The notes beneath the pieces were generated by a model. It did not search any database. It was not told the origin of the DNA and saw nothing but the letters and a program-made list of their open reading frames with translations. 63,083 nucleotides of DNA from a virus: IMG/VR virus record IMGVR_UViG_3300024302_000009, positions 1 through 63,083 of that record; one strand, written 5' to 3'. The first letter of the stretch is position 1. Each line of letters begins with the position of its first letter. Below, piece after piece: positions 56,137 to 63,083 of this stretch. Both the position numbers and the translations under genes were made by a program.

Positions 56137-58884
56137 TTAATATCCAAACACAGGGTCTGCCATTTGTGGGGCATTCGCTGTGGAACTGAAGTATTCAGCT
56201 TCAACTATGTATCTTGCAGGTACTGCAAGTCGGCTAGTAACTCCGTAACGTAGAGCATCGTACAGGTGATCCTCTGGGAACTTGGTGTCTACATCTTCTG
56301 GGTTGTTCTTATCCAGAGGAAGCATTGGTAAGATACGAAGAAGATTATCACAAGCTGTGCTAATTCGTAATCTTGGTAACTCGGTTACTGGATCAATAGA
56401 GAACATCTTGTGGAGGGCCACTTTACCATTTACACGGCTGCCGGGACCCTTGTCAGCTTTAATCCACCTGACACCTAAATTGATCATCTCTTCAGCTATA
56501 GAAGGACCTCTCTGTCCTCTCATAGCCCATGTCTCATTATCCAAGATACCTAGTATGCCCGGAGGCTCTTCGGCTTCAATCTCATGGATTTTCTCTGCTA
56601 GAGCAACTCCATCCAGACCCTTCTGGTATAACTCTCTGTAAGCGTACACTGTACCATCGTAATCAACTGCAAACCAGATAACTGCGGCAGGAGCCGAATA
56701 ACCATAGTCACAAGCTCTAAACCTCGGCCAGTCCGCAGGAGGTACAAACTGTTCTACTGCGTGTATTGACTTATCGAACTCTGGAAAGGCACTGGAGTCT
56801 GATATGTCCCAGTCACCCTCTAAGAGCCTCTTACGCTGTACTGTGGACATAGACGCCAAGTTAGCCATGTACTCTGGAGACTGCATCAAGTAAGGGTTGT
56901 CAGTAAGCCTTGCAGGTATGAACCTGCGTCTGATAGCTTTCTTATTCCTTAGCTCTTCTGGTACAAACTCTGAGTCTGGGAACCTTAGTATCTCTCCCGT
57001 TTCAATGTCTCTGCCCCAGAAAGGCTCTCCCCAAGGAGCAGGATCAATGAACATCTTCTTAACCCACCATGCCCCAATCTGTCCGGGATTAGTGGTAGCA
57101 CGCATGTATGGTGTAATCTCTGGATCAGTAGTACGTAAACGAGAACGAAGTGTGTCCCATACGTAAGGTGTGGCAAACAGTGTTAACTCATCCACACCAA
57201 TCCAAGAGTACGATTGTCCAATGTAACGGCCTACGTCAGCATCTGCATCACAGAAACCAAACAGTAGAGTTGCACCTGATGGGAACTTCCATCTGTTTTC
57301 CCCTTTGTTATACTTAGCGCCGGGGAAGGCTTTAGGGTACAGCTCCATGGACAGATCAATCAGTTCCATAAGCTCAGGCATTGACTTACGAATAAGTAGC
57401 GCCCTGTGTGCTGGCCTGTGCATGTACCTCAGAGGGTCCATGAGCATCCCGTAGGAATTATGCGTTACTATATAATTGTCCGTTATATATAATCCATCTT
57501 CTGATGCTAGTGTGACACATTTAGCCTCTTCACGGTGACTATAACTTATAGAAACTATTCTGTTTTTTAAGTGTTTCTTTACTTTACACCTTGCCTTCTT
57601 CCTACTTAAATTAAATATGGAAGCAGCGTCTCTAAGCCGTATGTAAACAGTGTACGCTGTGTACCCTTCGTGAACTACGTTACCACATCTATAATGAGTA
57701 CTCTTCCACGTTATAGTAGCTGTTCCCCCTAAACCTCTAACTAGCTCTGCTACGTCTTCAGCCAGTGTAAAGCTTATTGAGGTGTAATACACCTTACTAT
57801 CTTTGGATGCGTAGCCATCTGTATCCATAAGCCCTTGTAATAAACATATTCTATCTTGTGTATTCGCTTTTTTATAGTTTTCAGGTATAAACTTTGTTAG
57901 AGAATTTGTACCTAGTAGCTTTAAATCCCGCAGAGCTTGTGTCTGTCCTAGCACACCCCACGCGTATTTACTTGATCTCTTAGTGACTACTACACCATCT
58001 TGGCGTATGCGATTTACAATCTCTTCATCAGCAGAGCTTAAACCTACAGAGTCTGTAGTTATACTGCCATCTCCGAGTAATGCACCTAATGTGTAAGGTG
58101 GCACTACAAGATTTGTAGACACTCCAAAATCAAACTGCTGTATTAAAGGAACTAACGCCCAGCGCGGTCGTTTTTTACTGTACTGCTTATCTGTATAATC
58201 TTGTAAACTTTTAGTGTCTCTAACCTTAGGTAATATAGAACTACTATTACCCGCAATAGTGTACTCCCACAAATGATCTCCTGTACATTCTACATTGGAG
58301 CCATCTTGAAATGTTACAAGATATATGTCTTGTGTTCCTTGTGGGTGTTCTTGTACAACCTTAGTGGTAGTTCCGTCTGGAGAATATACAATATCTCCTA
58401 CTCCCACCTCACCTATAGTTTTAAACCCTTCAGGAGTAAGTATTTTTGCGGATAATGGCTGTGCCTTGCCGCCACCAGCACTGCCTCCGTAGAGTATCTC
58501 TTTCTCAGGGGCAGCTAGGAAGTCTGTTTGAGGTCCCGGATTGGGTTGGAAGATGACTGTTCGGCCATCATCTAAAACATTCTGGAACGTCTGTCCTGCC
58601 GTGTCGATTGTGTCTTGGGTGATAACCTTTCCCTTTTTCTTAGGGGGATTGGTCATCACCCGGACAATCTCATTAGCAGCTTTAGCCTTGGCTTTTGCGG
58701 CTACCGCATTTTCCTCGGCCTTATCCTCTGCCTTTTGCTTACGTCTGGCTTTGGCTTCTTTTGCCCTGTGTGCCTTAGTGAGCTTAGCGTTTCTCTCTTT
58801 CTCAAGCTGCCTAGCTTTACGCTTGGCCTTTTCTGTTGAGGAGAGCTGATATCTACGCTTTGGCTTTGGAGTCTCGTCAGTCAT
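56137..58884 (-). CDS. terL: Terminase large subunit interrupted by an intein
   Basis: 915-aa precursor: 336-aa intein plus 579-aa TerL, the normal size. The N-terminal Lys/Ala-rich extension is basic. The Walker A motif is split: GGSAGGGK, intein, then S-YGMLM. Walker B is YSWIGVDELTLF. The C-terminal RNase-H-like nuclease has acidic residues at RACDYGYSAP, LGILDNETW and EDHLYDALRYGV. It packages DNA into the prohead together with TerS (59897) and portal. Splicing must occur before ATP can bind, so packaging depends on intein removal. Confidence 0.95.
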   Translation of the reverse strand: MTDETPKPKRRYQLSSTEKAKRKARQLEKERNAKLTKAHRAKEAKARRKQKAEDKAEENAVAAKAKAKAANEIVRVMTNPPKKKGKVITQDTIDTAGQTFQNVLDDGRTVIFQPNPGPQTDFLAAPEKEILYGGSAGGGKAQPLSAKILTPEGFKTIGEVGVGDIVYSPDGTTTKVVQEHPQGTQDIYLVTFQDGSNVECTGDHLWEYTIAGNSSSILPKVRDTKSLQDYTDKQYSKKRPRWALVPLIQQFDFGVSTNLVVPPYTLGALLGDGSITTDSVGLSSADEEIVNRIRQDGVVVTKRSSKYAWGVLGQTQALRDLKLLGTNSLTKFIPENYKKANTQDRICLLQGLMDTDGYASKDSKVYYTSISFTLAEDVAELVRGLGGTATITWKSTHYRCGNVVHEGYTAYTVYIRLRDAASIFNLSRKKARCKVKKHLKNRIVSISYSHREEAKCVTLASEDGLYITDNYIVTHNSYGMLMDPLRYMHRPAHRALLIRKSMPELMELIDLSMELYPKAFPGAKYNKGENRWKFPSGATLLFGFCDADADVGRYIGQSYSWIGVDELTLFATPYVWDTLRSRLRTTDPEITPYMRATTNPGQIGAWWVKKMFIDPAPWGEPFWGRDIETGEILRFPDSEFVPEELRNKKAIRRRFIPARLTDNPYLMQSPEYMANLASMSTVQRKRLLEGDWDISDSSAFPEFDKSIHAVEQFVPPADWPRFRACDYGYSAPAAVIWFAVDYDGTVYAYRELYQKGLDGVALAEKIHEIEAEEPPGILGILDNETWAMRGQRGPSIAEEMINLGVRWIKADKGPGSRVNGKVALHKMFSIDPVTELPRLRISTACDNLLRILPMLPLDKNNPEDVDTKFPEDHLYDALRYGVTSRLAVPARYIVEAEYFSSTANAPQMADPVFGY
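57457..58464 (-). mobile_element. Class 3 intein with LAGLIDADG (DOD) endonuclease in TerL
   Basis: 336 aa from Ala1 (AQPLSAKILTPEGF) to His-Asn336, next residue Ser. Block B is TGDHLWEY (Thr61, His64, Trp66); block F has Cys316 (AKCVTLASEDG); block G is NYIVTHN with Thr334. Ala1 plus the W/C/T triplet defines a class 3 intein, which splices via the internal Cys. Two DOD motifs, LGALLGDGSI and LLQGLMDTDGYAS, indicate an active homing endonuclease. The DNA is AT-richer than the exteins. Insertion exactly in the ATP-binding loop is a classic conserved site. Confidence 0.93.
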
Positions 58885-58891
58885 TGACTAC

Positions 58892-59428
58892 TTATGCAGC
58901 AGAACTAATTGGAGTAGCTTCAGAACCACCACTCTGCGTGATGTTGCCTTCAAGCATCCACCGATCAGTAGCTACATCAGTGACCCTAACCCAGTCATAG
59001 ATTTTACCACCAGTAGCAACACCATTCAAGGTAATTGTATCTGATGTGCCAGTTGTAGCAACCCAAGAGTATGTACCAGCCGCGTCAGTATCAGAACCCA
59101 TAATGAAACCAGCAAAACCAGCGTTGGTCGTGTCAGCAGTTACGATGGTCACAGCAGTAGCTGCGATACCCATCATGACTGTGTAGCTGTCGCCTGTACC
59201 AGTAGCTTCAGGCAGAGTAACAGCCAACGAAGCGTCCAGAGATACACAGATGCGATTAGCATGTGTAGCTTGGGTCAGGGACAGGGTGTTTGTGGCGTCT
59301 GCAATAGAGATCAGCCGTGTAGAAACATCAGCAGCATTGTTGATCTCAGCATTAGTGGCAGTAAGCAGTGTGCCAGCGGAGTCCGGGTTACGGACTACAT
59401 CATTCATATTCACGTTACGTGTACCCAT
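58892..59428 (-). CDS. Putative structural protein, 178 aa
   Basis: Beta-rich Thr/Ala/Asp-rich sequence (LDASLAVTLPEATGTGDSYT, GSDTDAAGTYSWVATTGTSD) of the type seen in head decoration or fibre tip domains. Directly upstream of terL. No family recognised. Confidence 0.75.
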   Translation of the reverse strand: MGTRNVNMNDVVRNPDSAGTLLTATNAEINNAADVSTRLISIADATNTLSLTQATHANRICVSLDASLAVTLPEATGTGDSYTVMMGIAATAVTIVTADTTNAGFAGFIMGSDTDAAGTYSWVATTGTSDTITLNGVATGGKIYDWVRVTDVATDRWMLEGNITQSGGSEATPISSAA

Positions 59429-59429
59429 C

Positions 59430-59678
59430 TTATTTTCCTTTGGTTTTCAGTATTTGTTTGAGTGCATCTTTGATCCACTCTTGATTTGTCTCGATAGTGC
59501 CTAGACGTTCCTTTACAGACTCATTCTTTTGTATCCATAAGGCATTTGCAGAAACCTGAGAGTTCAATGTTCCTGCGGAAAATCCAAACACTAGAGTTTG
59601 GAATATAATGGCACCCACTATAGAGACGTTAAAGGTCTTGCTTAAGTGCCAGCTTGAATTGTTTGTGTCGTCGCCCAT
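59430..59678 (-). CDS. Single-pass membrane protein, 82 aa, holin candidate
   Basis: Start ATG 59678 (MGDDTNNSSWHLSKTFNVSI) with GAGAGGGACTACTAA. One membrane helix (VSIVGAIIFQTLVFGFSAGT), then a charged coiled-coil-like tail (SANALWIQKNESVKERLGTIE). This layout fits a small lysis protein or membrane-anchored structural factor. Only one membrane pass is seen, so holin is a weak assignment. Confidence 0.72.
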   Translation of the reverse strand: MGDDTNNSSWHLSKTFNVSIVGAIIFQTLVFGFSAGTLNSQVSANALWIQKNESVKERLGTIETNQEWIKDALKQILKTKGK

Positions 59679-59679
59679 C

Positions 59680-59916
59680 TTAGTAGTCCCTCTCAAGGAT
59701 TTTCTGCATTCCTCTTAGGGATAACTTCTTCCCTGTGCGCTCTTCTATAATCTTAATAGACTTACGAATGCTGGAGTTTTCTTGAATTTCCCTTACATAA
59801 TTAAGGGCCTCAATTTCTTCTTGTTTTTCTATCAGAAGACTTCTGTTTTCTGGATGCTCCTGATAACCAAAAGGTATACGGGAGGACGCTCTTATTCTAG
59901 TCTTCACGTACCGCAT
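59680..59916 (-). CDS. Small helical DNA-binding-like protein, 78 aa
   Basis: Start ATG 59916 (MRYVKTRIRASSRIPFGYQE). Basic N-terminus; C-terminal helices SIRKSIKIIEERTGKKLSLR and GMQKILERDY look like a helix-turn-helix. Overlaps TerS by 20 bp. Could be a packaging cofactor or regulator. Confidence 0.66.
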   Translation of the reverse strand: MRYVKTRIRASSRIPFGYQEHPENRSLLIEKQEEIEALNYVREIQENSSIRKSIKIIEERTGKKLSLRGMQKILERDY

Positions 59917-60295
59917 CCTTCTTGGGAAGGATAAAAATACCACCATCAGATACGACATCAACTTGTACTTTGTCTGTACGAGAGATACCGATACGATCTA
60001 GAACTTGGTTGCCAGCCTTCATCTTAAGGTCAGCACCCTTAACATCTACGTTAGGGTCTTCAGAGTTCAGGATGTCCTCAAACGTAGCAGCCGCCCTCAT
60101 CCCCGTGAGTAGCAGCTTGTCTTCAATCTTATCCAGCCAGAAGTTCTTGTACTTGCGTACTAGTACATGAGCATACTGGTTGCTGTAATCTGCGGCTTCC
60201 CTAGCCTTGGCTAGATTACCTTTGGAGTCTACAAGGACCTTAAAGAAAAGGATTTGGCGCTCTTCTTGAGGCTCATCGCGTTTAGTGTTTGCCAT
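59897..60295 (-). CDS. terS: Terminase small subunit-like protein
   Basis: Start ATG 60295 (MANTKRDEPQEERQILFF) with AGAGGGGCTAAG; a longer upstream frame has no ribosome site and overlaps the previous gene. Helical DNA-binding N-domain (GNLAKAREAADYSNQYAHVL), helix VRKYKNFWLDKIEDKLLLTG, and a beta tail (VQVDVVSDGGIFIL). 132 aa. Position two genes before terL supports the TerS role. Confidence 0.82.
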   Translation of the reverse strand: MANTKRDEPQEERQILFFKVLVDSKGNLAKAREAADYSNQYAHVLVRKYKNFWLDKIEDKLLLTGMRAAATFEDILNSEDPNVDVKGADLKMKAGNQVLDRIGISRTDKVQVDVVSDGGIFILPKKDAVRED

Positions 60296-60296
60296 C

Positions 60297-60632
60297 TTAG
60301 CCCCTCTTCCGTCCTGCTGACTTGTTTCTTGGAAAGCTGCTATTCTTGGAGGCGGACTGCACACCAAGGTTACTGCGCTTATCGTTCTTAGGAGTTCCCT
60401 TTTTATTGTTCTTGTGGATAACGTGCTTGCCGTCACCCTTTTTAACTTTGCCTTCTTTTTCTAACTTGTAGCGTGCTCGGTTGCTTGCGTTACGATTTTT
60501 CTTGGTGGACTCTTTACCGTCGTACTTGCGCTCTTTCTTGTAGTCCCTGCCTGTAGCCTTTGTGGTGCCCTTCTTGGCTCCCGGCTTGGCCTTAGGGCCA
60601 CTCTGTTTTTTCTTTTTAACTGGTTTTTTCAT
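60297..60632 (-). CDS. Very basic 111-aa protein with HNH-like C-terminal segment
   Basis: Lys-rich throughout (MKKPVKKKKQSGPKAKPGAK), with KHVIHKNNKKGTPKNDKRSN near residues 69-88, which resembles a fragment of HNH/His-Asn motifs in phage packaging-site nucleases. May bind DNA near the packaging machinery. Nuclease activity is not claimed. Confidence 0.66.
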   Translation of the reverse strand: MKKPVKKKKQSGPKAKPGAKKGTTKATGRDYKKERKYDGKESTKKNRNASNRARYKLEKEGKVKKGDGKHVIHKNNKKGTPKNDKRSNLGVQSASKNSSFPRNKSAGRKRG

Positions 60633-61702
60633 TAGAAGTACTTATCACTCCCCCTGATAATAGCGTTAAATAGTAGTAGTCCTGAAAGATCATCTGCTAT
60701 AGTGAGAGAGATGTAGTTGTCATCAGGGTTCCCACTTATAATTACAGGGGATTGAAAATTCACCTCTATATTAATGTAAGTGTTAGTCCCATCGCTTATT
60801 GGGTTTGTAACATTTCCAAACCTTAAAAAATCCGATAGTTGGCGCAAGGGGGTGGAGAAATCAACTTGCCCATCAATTACACGTTTGAATGTTATACCAT
60901 TAGCTAAAGCAGACACACCCAGTATGGTGTTATACGACAGTCCCGGAACAGTACCATTAGTGACTACACTTGTAACATTGTCTGCTATTAGAAATTTAAT
61001 CTGGTCAGCGTAGTAATCGTAACTTGTATCCTTGGTAATCTTAAACTCTAAAGGGTCACCTGTCTCTTCTAACTGTATATCATCAAATACCACAGTAGGC
61101 TTAGCTCCCCCAAGCCGAGTCATAATTATACTAAAGCCGTCTACATCATCACTGGCAAAGAAAAATGCAGACAAAGGAATAGCAAATGTCTGTGCGGAGC
61201 CTATAAGGGAAGCATCCACATACGACTCTAAATCTACGTCTACTCCTACCTGTGTACCCGCATTATCAAATCGTATAGTCATGCCATTGTTGGCTTGGTT
61301 GTACGTAGTCAGGTTTACTTCACCCGTCAATGCCGTATAGCCTGAGGTGTCAATTGTAGTGGGTGACTCCTCAGCGAATGTAGCCTCATCTAAATCGTTA
61401 GCTGAGGTTATACTAATCTTACCTGCATCTGCAAAGTTCCAAGTACCCGCTACTGCGCTCCCTGTCCACTCAGTAGAGGTACCACCATTATGAATAATCT
61501 CAGGAGTACCACCAAAAGACACATTCTGTGCCATGTCGATACCGTGGGTATCGTTGATAAAAAACAAAGGACTGGGGTTAAACAACTCATCAGGGCGCGT
61601 GAAGGTTACTAGGCCATTGTGCCCACCATTTCTGTGGACATCTACTCTGCGCTCAGACTTGTTGCCGTCTGGTCCCTGTAGTCCGAATGCTACGTCTGCC
61701 AT
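60632..61702 (-). CDS. Virion protein with beta-sandwich domain, 356 aa
   Basis: Contains a galactose-binding/CBM-like sandwich (NNGMTIRFDNAGTQVGVDVD, KPTVVFDDIQLEETGDPLEF), then a C-terminal domain beginning TKDTSYDYYADQIKFLI. Thr/Asp-rich and extracellular in style. Likely head decoration or adhesin. Family not certain. Confidence 0.76.
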   Translation of the reverse strand: MADVAFGLQGPDGNKSERRVDVHRNGGHNGLVTFTRPDELFNPSPLFFINDTHGIDMAQNVSFGGTPEIIHNGGTSTEWTGSAVAGTWNFADAGKISITSANDLDEATFAEESPTTIDTSGYTALTGEVNLTTYNQANNGMTIRFDNAGTQVGVDVDLESYVDASLIGSAQTFAIPLSAFFFASDDVDGFSIIMTRLGGAKPTVVFDDIQLEETGDPLEFKITKDTSYDYYADQIKFLIADNVTSVVTNGTVPGLSYNTILGVSALANGITFKRVIDGQVDFSTPLRQLSDFLRFGNVTNPISDGTNTYINIEVNFQSPVIISGNPDDNYISLTIADDLSGLLLFNAIIRGSDKYF

Positions 61703-61707
61703 TTAGG

Positions 61708-62259
61708 TTACTCGTAGAATGCGAAGATAACACCTTCAACAATACCTGCTGAAGCAGTCTTATCAACTTCCAAGGCCATAGCTTGACCGGGACCTAAGCG
61801 AAGACGATCCTTAAGGCGAATTTCTTCGTGACCCGCAGCAGGGCATTGCACCTGATCAACTACAACTACAGATGTCAAGCCTGTAATAGAGTCATCCCCC
61901 CGGCATGTGGCCTGTGCTACTTTAGGCACAGCACGATTGAGACATGCAGCAGTTAGAGCAGAGCCAGCAGCGGCAGTGCCTGTTACTACATGTACTTTCA
62001 AAGTAGATAGCTGCACACAGTTGACACCAATAGCCTCTACGACTAGGTGCTTATCCGTATGGTCATTCTTCCAGTAAACTACATAAGTACCAGCAGCGCC
62101 TGTGGTGTCATCAAATACTAGGGAGTAGGCCTCAGAGTCATCGCGGGAAACGTAATACGAACGCTCATCAGAACGCGACGACACATTCATACGGCCATCG
62201 GAACCCTGAATACGTTGCTCAGAACCCGTAACGTCACTAGGTACAAAAATTTGTGTCAT
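61708..62259 (-). CDS. Putative structural protein, 183 aa
   Basis: Beta-rich with several Cys (VEAIGVNCVQLSTLKVHVVT, TAACLNRAVPKVAQATCRGD). Begins MTQIFVPSDVTGSEQRI. Sits between the 356-aa sandwich protein and the 76-aa gene. Unknown; virion role by position. Confidence 0.74.
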   Translation of the reverse strand: MTQIFVPSDVTGSEQRIQGSDGRMNVSSRSDERSYYVSRDDSEAYSLVFDDTTGAAGTYVVYWKNDHTDKHLVVEAIGVNCVQLSTLKVHVVTGTAAAGSALTAACLNRAVPKVAQATCRGDDSITGLTSVVVVDQVQCPAAGHEEIRLKDRLRLGPGQAMALEVDKTASAGIVEGVIFAFYE

Positions 62260-62486
62260 TGTGAACTGCTTTCTTGTTGTATTTCATCTATGGTTTTGGT
62301 GTCTCCTGTGAGTACACCTAGCCTGTACGAGATGAGTTGTAATTCTAAAAGTATCAAATTGTTTAGCCCGTGCTGATTACGGGTCTGTTGTTGTATTAGT
62401 GTTAACAGGTCTTCTGTATCAGTGTCACCAAATACTTTGGTTGATCCTGCTACGCCAGCTAAAGAACCTTTACCATGATTATTCAT
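62256..62486 (-). CDS. Hypothetical 76-aa protein of the virion operon
   Basis: Gly/Asn-rich start (MNNHGKGSLAGVAGSTKVFG), then a helix-rich part (LLTLIQQQTRNQHGLNNLIL). Overlaps the 128-aa gene by 4 bp and the 183-aa gene by 4 bp. Its 5' end is repeated at 1-73. Unknown role. Confidence 0.75.
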   Translation of the reverse strand: MNNHGKGSLAGVAGSTKVFGDTDTEDLLTLIQQQTRNQHGLNNLILLELQLISYRLGVLTGDTKTIDEIQQESSSQ

Positions 62487-62869
62487 CTGAGATTTGTCAT
62501 CCCATTAGTGTTGACCGGCATTCGACAAACATAACCTGACAGATTAATCGAGCTACTCCCGTATGCTCTTACTATCAGGTTGTTGTTCAAAAGCAGACCC
62601 GGTACAATGAGTACCAAACCTGCGTCGGGGGCTAAAGTATAGGGCAGCAAATCATCTGGGTTTGTAGTGCCGCCAAATTCTATTGTTACAGATTGATCTT
62701 GGTTACTGGTGTTAATAGCGTAGATAAAGATTTGATCATGAACGTCTTGTGTGCCAGCTACAGAGGGTGTCTGGTGTATCAGCGTACCCGGAGTACTGGC
62801 AGCAGCAACATTGATAGGTCGCCCATTCGTACTGCCGCTAAGCAGCTTTGTGTAGGACAACTCTGACAT
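62483..62869 (-). CDS. Putative structural protein, 128 aa (allele B)
   Basis: About 80% identical to the 128-aa protein at 70-456. It differs in the loop-like stretches near residues 18-35, 52-60 and 67-90, but is identical over the last 36 residues. The pattern (variable middle, constant end) fits surface-exposed loops on a conserved base. Probably the same gene in another strain of the population. Confidence 0.75.
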   Translation of the reverse strand: MSELSYTKLLSGSTNGRPINVAAASTPGTLIHQTPSVAGTQDVHDQIFIYAINTSNQDQSVTIEFGGTTNPDDLLPYTLAPDAGLVLIVPGLLLNNNLIVRAYGSSSINLSGYVCRMPVNTNGMTNLR

Positions 62870-62872
62870 GAC

Positions 62873-63083
62873 TTAAGCTACAAAACGGCAGTGTACGTTA
62901 AAGGTAGATGCAGTTGTGTATGTGCCTGTGCTGGTTACCTTGACACGAATTTTAGAACCAATCCAACCATCAATGTCAGTATTGTCTGCCAGAGCACCAT
63001 CAGTAGGTGTAGCGTGCGTATGTGCTAGTGCACCTTGCACAGCAGACACTTTACGCAAAGAGGACGTAGTGGCATTGAATGCT
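62873..63083 (-). CDS. Putative structural protein, C-terminal part (allele B of the 136-aa gene), truncated by window end
   Basis: Runs off the right edge; the visible about 69 codons encode the C-terminal half of the 136-aa protein, nearly identical to 460-670. The true start lies outside the window, so the internal Met at 63058 is not a start. Confidence 0.75.
   Translation of the reverse strand, partial: AFNATTSSLRKVSAVQGALAHTHATPTDGALADNTDIDGWIGSKIRVKVTSTGTYTTASTFNVHCRFVA

Larger units (their letters stand above)
62414..63083. repeat. Right copy of contig-end duplication
   Basis: Second version of the locus at 1-670, same order and orientation. Divergence is concentrated in the 128-aa gene. 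See the left copy for interpretation. Confidence 0.85.

Noticed and set aside
1-63083. Simple direct terminal repeats
   Set aside because: The end copies differ at many positions, unlike true terminal repeats of one molecule. Interpreted as allelic overlap.
1-63083. Integrase, repressor/lysogeny module, phage RNA polymerase, CRISPR array
   Set aside because: No tyrosine or serine recombinase, CI-like repressor, single-subunit RNA polymerase motifs or spaced direct repeats were found on either strand.

Overview
The window reads as a complete, or nearly complete, genome of a lytic tailed phage, probably podovirus-like. It encodes a split large/small terminase, a portal, a scaffold, an HK97-type capsid protein, two adaptor or tail-tube-like proteins, a fibre and very large internal virion proteins. 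I see no tape measure, tail sheath, integrase or phage RNA polymerase. Its promoters are near-perfect sigma70 sites (TTGACA/TATAAT), so transcription should use the host RNA polymerase. Lipoprotein and Sec signals and the promoter style suggest a Gram-negative host. The class II (B12-dependent) ribonucleotide reductase, ThyX and MazG-like genes are typical of aquatic phages; the host itself cannot be named from this sequence.

Layout. Bases 1-670 and 62414-63083 are the same locus in two divergent versions, so the map is probably circular or terminally redundant, about 62.4 kb, with the contig closing on itself. Two divergent transcription units start in a roughly 1.7 kb gene-free region (2538-4207). 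The rightward unit (4208-33987) carries early, replication and nucleotide-metabolism genes. The leftward unit runs 2537 to 1, then 62486 down to 34056, and carries packaging and virion genes. The two converge on a bidirectional terminator at 33992-34024.

Rightward unit. It begins with a stand-alone 327-aa gene with its own promoter and terminator. Next come short operons of tiny genes (5.4-10.8 kb), each led by a copy of a TTGACATAAG promoter cassette, and four tRNA-like elements. Two large unusual genes follow: a 553-aa zinc-cysteine protein and an M20/M28-like peptidase. Then come a minimal glutamyl-tRNA-synthetase-like protein, primase, helicase, family A DNA polymerase, a SLOG protein, a probable ssDNA-binding protein, a Cas4/RecB-like nuclease, a second PD-(D/E)XK nuclease, MazG, class II RNR and ThyX. 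Eight small proteins share a variable SH3/KOW-like N-terminal part and a constant C-terminal tail (T-A/P-R-Q/E-K-I-E-A/R-M-L); they sit between 8.3 and 17.1 kb around these genes.

Leftward unit. In transcription order: a 48-aa gene, an exported protein, a very basic protein, small structural proteins, TerS, TerL (interrupted by an intein), portal, scaffold, capsid, decoration protein, adaptor/tail proteins, a free-standing HNH gene, tail fibre, internal proteins including a 1252-aa one, a lipoprotein, a class 3 lipase and a 768-aa virion protein with a protease-like motif and a transglycosylase-like domain.

Most unusual points: (1) four tightly packed, CCA-encoding tRNA-like RNAs that keep acceptor, D and T arms but lack a normal 7-nt anticodon loop, in the same unit as a GluRS-like enzyme without an anticodon-binding domain; (2) the eight-member constant-tail protein family; (3) a class 3 (W/C/T-type) intein in the TerL Walker A motif; (4) four copies of a promoter with a conserved spacer, three of them with a 16-bp upstream palindrome.
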